Positions 57,672 to 64,000 of a stretch of DNA of 64,000 bases are shown piece after piece. This DNA is from Roridomyces roridus (Eukaryota > Basidiomycota > Agaricomycetes > Agaricales > Mycenaceae): assembly GCA_029378245.1 (NCBI GenBank), contig JARKIF010000039.1, forward strand, positions 124,001 to 188,000, in the 5' to 3' direction. A program made the position numbers and the translations under genes. The notes beneath the pieces are model-generated. The model had not been told where the DNA came from, searched no databases, and saw nothing but the letters and a program-made list of their open reading frames with translations. Every line of letters begins with the position of its first letter. The first letter of the stretch is position 1.

Positions 57672-58979
57672 ATGTCCGTTCAAGAGCTCGAGGCGGGCAT
57701 AGAAAGAGTCCTGTCTGAGATTGAACGACAAAAAGACTCGGAAGTCCTTCAAAATCTCCAGCAAAACAAAAGCACGCTCCAGCGTCAGCTCAACAACATC
57801 CGCGATCCTATCGCTGGACTACCTGTGGAGATTTCTTCCGAGATATTCACCCTATGCCTCCCCTCCTATTTGCCAAAGCAGGCCACGGCCAATCAAGTCC
57901 CTACGCTCCTGCTCCGCATCTGCAATACGTGGTCCGGCATAGCTTTAGCTACGCCCGCCCTATGGGCCTCATTTCTCATCCGTTTTCCATGCCGCACTGG
58001 TTTGAATGTCGTTTGGGAAAGATGGCTTCAACGGAGTGGTACCCACCCTTTGCACATCAGAGTGCTCGGGCCTCTCGAGTCCCAAGCCGGGGCTCTCATC
58101 TGGCGCCATTCCAATAGACTGCAAAGGCTGGGCATACTTCCGGAACTACAGGTGCAGGGCGTCGAATTAGATCATCGAGACCGCGATATTCTGGCAGGCA
58201 CGCAGCCACAGTCGCTACCATGCCTCCGAACTCTGAGCATTACTGGTTGCCAGCGGTCGACGTTCCTCCGGCTCCCAATTCTCCGGCTCCTGCGCCTTGC
58301 TCCCGTCCTGACCGAACTTATTCTCTACAATCTGCTCCTGTCGCATGCGCAGGAGGAAGTCGAAACGCTGGCTGGGGTTGTCCTTCCCTGTCTGCGTCGC
58401 CTGACAGTCGCAAGATTTTCTAACCGACTCGGCTCCAATGATCCCACTCAAGATATCCTGGACTACATTTCTGCGCCCGGCCTCGAGATCTTCATCTGCG
58501 ATAGCCCTGCTGATTACCCCAAGTTGCTTTCTTTTCTTCGACGATCAGAGGCGCCGATCCAAGATATCTGTATCAGGGAGATGCAGAATTTCAGTGGCAT
58601 GGACGAGCTCCTGCCTCTCATTCCCTCCGTTACGCGCGTGAAATTCGAGTGGAATCGCGCGCAGGCTGTGGAACAGCTATTCACCACTTTGGAGCAGCGC
58701 CTCGCATTGCCGAGCCTGCGGAACTTGCAAGTCCAATGGTCGCAGTGCCGTGAACCACCCAATGCGTTCTGGGAGGCGGTTCTGCGCGCACTCTTCGATC
58801 GTCGAACACAGCTACAAAGTGTTCGCATTCGCTACCATATGAACGGGGACCCGCTTATCCCTCCGAAAGTCAAAGCCGGATTGCGAAAGCTGGTGAGGGA
58901 TGGCATGGATATTCGGATTGCAGACAAATATGATTATCGCCATCGGGGTGAAGGACAAAATATTCTCATTTCCATGTAA
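57672..58979 (+). CDS. F-box-like protein, tandem copy 1 (intact)
   Basis: Single exon, 435 residues. An N-terminal coiled coil (ELEAGIERVLSEIERQKDSE) leads into the F-box-like segment DPIAGLPVEISSEIFTLCLP, then RICNTWSGIALATPALWASF and a leucine-rich part (LPILRLLRLAPVLTELILYN). It ends in a conserved RKLVRDGMDIRIAD segment. Same subfamily as 11524-12810 by layout. Presumed adaptor of an SCF ubiquitin ligase. The tandem copy at 59414 is frameshifted, so this is the only working member of the pair. Confidence 0.84.
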   Translation: MSVQELEAGIERVLSEIERQKDSEVLQNLQQNKSTLQRQLNNIRDPIAGLPVEISSEIFTLCLPSYLPKQATANQVPTLLLRICNTWSGIALATPALWASFLIRFPCRTGLNVVWERWLQRSGTHPLHIRVLGPLESQAGALIWRHSNRLQRLGILPELQVQGVELDHRDRDILAGTQPQSLPCLRTLSITGCQRSTFLRLPILRLLRLAPVLTELILYNLLLSHAQEEVETLAGVVLPCLRRLTVARFSNRLGSNDPTQDILDYISAPGLEIFICDSPADYPKLLSFLRRSEAPIQDICIREMQNFSGMDELLPLIPSVTRVKFEWNRAQAVEQLFTTLEQRLALPSLRNLQVQWSQCREPPNAFWEAVLRALFDRRTQLQSVRIRYHMNGDPLIPPKVKAGLRKLVRDGMDIRIADKYDYRHRGEGQNILISM

Positions 58980-59413
58980 AATGCGCACACAAGTAAGTAG
59001 ACATGGATTCTAGTTTCGTACTTCGCATCGAAGAAATATCGTCCGAATTGGCGTTGGTGACAGCCTGAGCGGGTCTGAAACAACCGCCCTTAGAACGGGG
59101 TCGTCCTGGCAGCTTTGTCGACGAATACTGGCAGCGGTAGAGCAGAGTTATGGGGGACCGAAACTCGGGAATTTGACTATCGCTGTTTGATTTCTAATGC
59201 TAGTTGTACTCGTTTTACCGAAGTTCAAGTTGCGTTTGACGCGTTCGTGTTGTGGACATTTGTTTGACCAATCTTGCTCTGTGCCACCACAGTTCAACCT
59301 GCGACAACAGCCTCTGTACTCTTGAAAAGGTATTCATCAACGTTGGAAAACATCGTAAGCGAGTAACTCAGTGTCTTGAGACGTATCCCCTGACATCCGG
59401 ATTGAAAGCCCCT
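58980..59413. other. spacer with relic of the repeat-protein gene end
   Basis: About 59130-59190 holds a shortened, diverged copy of the last codons of the gene at 56272-57427, followed by the duplicated spacer. No gene here. Confidence 0.6.
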
Positions 59414-60695
59414 ATGTTCGTTCAAGAGCTCGAGGCGGGCATAGAAAGAGTCTTGTCCGAGATTGAGCGACAGGAGGACTCGGAAATCGTCCAGAATCTC
59501 AACCAAAATAAAAGTGTCCTCCAGCGTCAGCTTAACGCGATCCGCGATCCTATCGCCCGACTACCTGTGGAGATCTCTTCCGAGATATATATTCTGCCTT
59601 TGCCTCCCCTCTTATTTTACAAGGCGGGTCACAGCCAAACAAGTCCCTACGCTTCTGCTCCGCGTCTGTCATACGTGGTCCGACATAGCTTTGGCTACGC
59701 CCGCCCTATGGGCCTCAATTCTCATCCGTTTCCCATGCCGCACTGGCTTGGATGTCGTTTTGGAGAAATGGTTTCAGCGCAGTGGTACCCACCCTCTAGA
59801 CATCGGGGTGGTAGGACCTCTCGACTCCCAAGTCGGAGCTCTCATTTGGCGTCATGCCAATAGACTGCGAAGGCTGAACATAGTGGCGGACGCCGATTTC
59901 AACCGTCCAGACCGCGATATTCTGGCAGGCACGCAACCACCGTCGCTAGCATGCCTCCGAACTCTGAGTATTACTGGTTCCGTGCATTCTGAGGCTTTTC
60001 TTCGGCTCCCAATTCTACGGCTCCTGCGCCTTTGTCCCGTCCTGACCGAGCTTATTGTCTACAATCTGCTGCTGTCGCATGCGCAGGAGGAAGTCGAAAC
60101 GCTGGCTGGGGTTGTCCTTCCTGGTGTGCGTCGCCTGACACTCGGATGTCATCCAGGACTCAACCAGAATGTTACCGATATTCTGGACCACATCTCCGCC
60201 CCTGGCATGGAAATCTTCAGTTTGCATTGGCCCGCTGACTGCCAGAAGTTGTTTTCTTTCCTTGGGCGATCTTCGCCGCCAATCCAAGATATCCATATCA
60301 GGCAGATGCAGAATTTCAATGGCATGGACGAACTCCTTGCTCTCATTCCCTCCGTCACGAGCGTGAACTTGCAGTGGCATCGCGCGCAGGCTGTGGAACA
60401 GTTGTTCGACACTTTGGCACAGCGCGCCGTACTGTCGGGATTGAGGACCCTGCAAGTCCAATGGACGGACTACTGGCACCCATCGCCGGAGAGTGCGTTT
60501 TGGGACACCGTTTTCCGTGGGCTGTTCAATCATCGAGGAAAGCTACAAACCGTTCGCATTCGCTACCACATGACGGCCCCGTTGATTCCTCCCAAAATCT
60601 TTGCCGGACTGCGAGAACTGGTCGAAGATGGTATGGATATCCGGATTGCAAGCGTGTTTCAAAGTGATGAACACAATATTCTCGTTTCTGGGTAA
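59414..60695 (+). pseudogene. F-box-like gene, tandem copy 2 (frameshifted)
   Basis: Begins MFVQELEAGIERVLSEIERQ in one frame and continues to PVEISSEIYI near 59590, in the middle of the F-box. There GAGATATATATTCTGCC replaces GAGATATTCACC of copy 1, a net gain of four bases. The rest (CLPSYFTRRVTAKQVPTLLL to HNILVSG) is open but in another frame to 60695. No intron resolves it. A downstream in-frame start would lack the F-box. Otherwise the sequence is close to copy 1, so the break looks recent. Confidence 0.78.
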
Positions 60696-61176
60696 AATCT
60701 GTACACAAGTAGACTCGGACATTGATTCTAGTTTGTCTCGCATCGAACAAATCTAGTCTGAATTAAATTATCTTCCATGTCGTTTCGGATTCTGGCGAGC
60801 AAACGGCAAAAAGAACTTGTCGGTTCGCTATGGCGAGCGCGTCGTCGCGGTAGCCCAACTCTAAAATTGGGCGCAGGAACCCACGACACGCTCACGTGCT
60901 GATCACGTTAATCGTAAGAAAGCGCGTTGGAGTGGTGCAGCACACGGATCTCCGCCCACGAGGTTTCCTCGGTACTTCTCTTCGACTCTGGCCATTGGTT
61001 GGACAAGATACTGATTCAAGGCAGAAAAGTTTTTAACGATTTAACAAGTTGATATTTGTCCCGTAAGTATATTGTCACTGGTTTGCTACTTTGGTACGGA
61101 TCCCATATATGAAATGCAAGAAACAAATCGCCGAAAAAACCACCATAAACCCCTATCCTCAAATCCCAAGCCGTGC
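60696..61176. other. convergent spacer
   Basis: Between the F-box pseudogene and the 3' end of the ice-binding protein gene. No gene seen. Confidence 0.45.
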
Positions 61177-62165
61177 TCAGTTGGTTACGGTAGCCTGTGA
61201 AGGATATTTTAATGGAGAATTCCGACGTTGCAGTACAAACACACCTTCTGAAGCGCGACAGCTGTCTGTGCCAGAAGACGGCTATTGGCAGAGGCACCCG
61301 TGAGCAGGGTAATGGACGTCTTTCCGAGGACAACGCCCTCGAGGTGGGCACCAGCACCGGCACTGACAGCTCCACTGACGACCCACACGATGTTGGCCGC
61401 CGACGCGCCGCCAGCGAGGAGGACTCGCTTTCCCGCTGCCACGGAAAATGTTCCCGCGACTTGAAAGATCCACGCTGTAAGTTAGAGACCGTCAGCTTCC
61501 AGGAACGCAAAATATTGCGAAGATCAACGCACTGTCCGAAGAGGCTCCCGTAATGGTCACGTCGGCACCGATGGTAACAGCGCCGGTCCACTTGTACAGC
61601 CCAGGGACGAGAACGAGGCCGCCGATTGCACCTGAGATGATGAAGTTGTGAACATCTTTCATGGCGAAAATGAAGTGTAATTTCACTGACCACTGGCAAG
61701 ATTGGTGAAATTAGGATTAACGCGGCTGGTTGCGTCGGTGAACGCGGTGCCCATGTCGCCAATAGCGACGGTGAGCGTGGCTGGAGTGGGCGCAGCGAAG
61801 GACGCGGCCAAGAGGTGACCGGTCACTTGGCTTGAGGTCGCAAACTGTTTCGTCGAGTCGACAGTGAGGGAAAATCCGGTCAGGCCGGTTGCAGCAATTG
61901 GGCTGACAGCCACAGCGCCAACTACATCGACCTATCAGAAATTTGCTGGTCGAAAAAGCGGACAACGTACCAATGACAGAAGGAGGGACAGTGGAGACAC
62001 CACTTTTGGCGAGAATCGCAAAATTGGCGGCCGTCCGCAGGTTTACGGGTGCAGGTCCGAGAGCGTTCACGCTGCTGAGAGCAGTCTACTGGGAATCAGT
62101 AGGGACTTTATCGCCGGATGAACAACGACAACCAAGAGGCAGATTGCAAAGGTGTTCGCGATCAT
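61177..62165 (-). CDS. ice-binding protein (DUF3494)
   Basis: About six exons, ~246 residues. Introns: 61922-61970, 61632-61690, 61475-61532, 61195-61244, plus a doubtful one near 62075-62106. Family marks: LRTAANFAILAKSGVSTVPP at the start of the fold, AVSPIAATGLTGF, a long helix with QVTGH and the PTPATLTVAIGDMGTAFTDA segment, GLYKWTG, WIFQVAG, and the C-terminal NSRLLAQTAVALQKATVTN. This is the beta-solenoid DUF3494 fold that binds ice crystals. The N-terminus (MIANTFAICLLVVVV) looks like a signal peptide, so it is probably secreted. The first exon joins in frame only through a 32-base intron, shorter than any other here, so the 5' end may be wrong or damaged. Confidence 0.87.
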
Positions 62166-62230
62166 AGTTGTCGAGGTGAGGATGAGTTCGAGAGGAGCAA
62201 AGCTGCAGAAAATGGGGTTGCAAGGACGCG

Positions 62231-62238
62231 TTTATATA
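62231..62238 (-). promoter_or_regulatory. TATA box of the ice-binding protein gene
   Basis: TATATAAA on the minus strand, about 66 bases before the ATG at 62165. Confidence 0.5.
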
Positions 62239-63559
62239 CATCCTCGTAATTTGGCATGACGCGTCTCGAAAGTCGTCATGACCGTTTTCCTTGGATACGC
62301 AAAACTGCTTAGTATTTCGTGCACAGGTGGTATAGCAATTAATCCCGTACCTCATATGTTAGAAGAACTGTTCAACTCCAAACGTGCGTGTGAGCTGTAG
62401 TCCAAATCCAGGTGCTGAACTTGACCGTTCCCACGTTCAAGTATCGCAAACGTGGTTCTGGAAGCACCTTGACCACCATCAATCGAACCGCAAAGTTTGA
62501 GCGCATCCCCTCAGCTTGACTGACAAACAAAGCGGGTGGCGACTTGACGTTGTAGACCGTTGGATGACCAGCGTCGGCGGACAGCAAGAGCAGGGTGTCT
62601 ACTTGGTGACTGGAATCTTGCTTCTACCTCCGTTCGAACTGTCGCGCAGTCCGACTAGGCATGCCACCAAGACCAACAGCCTGGCGGAAGGGTGCATCAC
62701 GCCCGGCCAAAAGCCACACACTCTCCAGAGGGTCACAACCGCATTTCGCACCGCCCCAACAGCGCCAGAGCCATATTGCCCACTCACAGTATACGCCAAG
62801 CATTTTGCAAACCGCGTTCCGAGACCACAATCATTCGAACCGCAAAGGTTTGAGGGTATCCCTTGCGCTTTGGGCGCAACGTCGGCGGCAGGGTGTGCGC
62901 TTGGTGACTGAAATCATGCTTCTACCTCCGTTCCAACTGTCGGCGCAGCTACAGACAGTCGTACGGACAGAGCCGCGTACGGAGATGAAACGGTCATGGC
63001 CATGGCCTAGAACTCGCACCATGGCGATTTGCGTCGCAGTGGCATCTCCGCGATTCCCTTCTTTTTCATCGAATGAGTCTCCCGTGGCCACTCAAGGAGG
63101 GAACCTCTGCCTTCCTTCTATCCTCTTCCTCTGCATAACCAGCGTCACATCCCACGAATAGCGCAATGCCGCCACAACTTGACGAGCTATTTCCAATTCG
63201 CGTGTGGCACCCAGCGCATGGAGATTGGAATGCAATCCGCAGCCTGCTCACAATACGCAGTGTGTGGATAGGTAGGCCGGGAATCTGGCACCGCGGGATC
63301 CTGCCTTGCCTTGCCTTGCCTTGCTGCGGGGTTGAGGGACTATCCAAAGCACGCAGCATATGCGATATTATAGATATATCATACGCAGAATTGGGATATG
63401 AAGATCCAGAGGAAGACCTGAGGGGCGACGTGAGTAAGAGAATATATTGAGAGACCGAGACGAAAGCACGATATCCACGCAGATCGTAACCGGCTCGACC
63501 AGCGGCCGCAGCTCGTGACGCAGACCGTTGGCAGATGGAGCCGTGACTCTTGGTCGTAT
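62239..63559. other. gene-poor spacer
   Basis: No gene I can support. ORFs here (for example 62661-63161 and 63166-63450) have no family motifs. It holds a direct repeat (62471-62950) and a CCTTG run at about 63303-63325. Confidence 0.45.
62471..62950. repeat. diverged direct repeat
   Basis: Copy 1 (about 62471-62650) and copy 2 (about 62827-62950) share TCGAACCGCAAAG, GTCGGCGG, CTTGGTGACTG and GCTTCTACCTCCGTTC. Copy 2 is shorter by roughly 50 bases. Origin unknown. Confidence 0.65.
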
Positions 63560-64000
63560 TCACACCAAAAGTAGAAAAGAAAAGAGACTCACCAACGCGA
63601 CGGTACCACAGAACGCCATGACCTTTGTATTCTTCCACCACATCTGACGCCGCACGCTCTTCGCATCACGGCGAAACGCAGTCGCCTGGCCCGCCATGAC
63701 ATCCGTCTTTTCGACTAGCAGCTCGATACGTTCGCCGCGGCTGACGATTTGCTCGACGTTCTGGACCATGATGTCCTTGACTTGGTTGAACTCTGTTTGG
63801 GCGCGCTAGACTTGGTCTACGGGTGGGCGGTGTTGTAGGTGTGCATGAGATTGGCGATGGTAGGACTGAAGGAGCCTTGGAGACCATAGGCGGGGGTGTC
63901 GGTCGAGGAGAAGGGGAAGGAGGCAGAGGTAAACTGGATGAGTCAATGAGGGTCGGCATAGCGGAGAAGAAAAATGGGATACCTGTCGTTGGAGGTTCGA
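63560..64000 (-). CDS. VAMP7-like R-SNARE, partial, with a frame break
   Basis: The C-terminal SNARE and anchor are clear: VKDIMVQNVEQIVSRGERIE, LLVEKTDVMAGQATAFRR with the central Arg in SRGER, then MWWKNTKVMAFCGTVALV as membrane anchor. Upstream, part of a longin domain is read in another frame (AYGLQGSFSPTIANLMHTYN) after an intron ending near 63931. Between the two parts the frame breaks: TAG at 63817-63819 in the longin frame and TAG at 63806-63808 in the SNARE frame, with no splice pair of normal length to bypass them. The N-terminus lies beyond the window. R-SNAREs of this type drive fusion at the vacuole or endosome. It is either a pseudogene or a sequence error. Confidence 0.7.

Larger units (their letters stand above)
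57360..60765. repeat. 1.7-kb tandem duplication carrying an F-box gene
   Basis: Unit 1 (about 57360-59055) starts inside the last codons of the repeat-protein gene, continues through its stop (TGTTTGATTTCTA) and the F-box gene. Unit 2 (about 59130-60765) repeats a diverged copy of the same tail (TTGACTATCGCTGTTTGATT), spacer (GTTGTGGACATTTGTTTG) and F-box gene. The 3' flanks also match (GATTCTAGTTT at about 59009 and 60724). Confidence 0.85.

Noticed and set aside
63806..63820. 15-base GT...AG stretch in the R-SNARE gene as a tiny intron
   Set aside because: Too short to splice, and its removal does not restore the needed frame.
1..64000. tRNA, rRNA or CRISPR features
   Set aside because: No clover-leaf arms, rRNA signature or spaced direct-repeat array was found on reading; a tRNAscan and Rfam run would be decisive for small RNAs.

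Overview
The window is nuclear DNA of a filamentous basidiomycete, most likely an agaricomycete. Evidence: almost every gene is split by GT-AG introns of 44-70 bases with CTAAC/CTGAC-type branch sites; exons run down to 8 bases; F-box-like genes are expanded; and the proteins are fungal (KIN1-type kinases, AIM9-like mitochondrial proteins, sugar porters, an ice-binding protein). Gene models were built by hand from splice sites, reading-frame phase and protein motifs. Intron coordinates are in the entries. No species is claimed.

Left part (1-16 kb): a secreted alpha/beta hydrolase (-), a small basic nuclear-type protein (-), a 982-residue VWA-domain protein (+), a DUF2470 membrane protein (-), a Rieske-DUF455 fusion (+), a TauD-type dioxygenase (+), signal peptidase subunit SPC1 (-), two F-box-like genes and a dienelactone hydrolase (+), then an F-box relic.

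Middle part (16-44 kb): a gene-poor stretch of about 2.2 kb, then a ~1200-residue fusion of a cholesterol-oxidase-like GMC oxidoreductase with an alpha/beta hydrolase. A sugar transporter follows, flanked by two broken, inverted F-box copies. Next come a bZIP factor, a RING protein and two KIN1-like kinases arranged head to head. A membrane glycosyltransferase-like gene converges on a second copy of the GMC-hydrolase fusion, and the meeting point of the two 3' ends is duplicated in tandem (256 bp).

Right part (44-64 kb): three tandem AIM9-like genes that lack the usual catalytic Asp, a 1.9-kb element with perfect 18-bp inverted ends, a U2 snRNA gene, another F-box-like gene, a secreted two-repeat beta-sandwich protein, a tandem F-box duplication whose second copy is frameshifted, an ice-binding protein (DUF3494), and a VAMP7-like R-SNARE cut by the window edge.

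The theme is local duplication and decay: F-box, GMC-hydrolase, kinase and AIM9-like genes all occur as local paralogues, some intact and some broken. The most interesting single protein is the Rieske-DUF455 fusion, which joins an electron-transfer domain to a probable ferritin-like di-iron domain.
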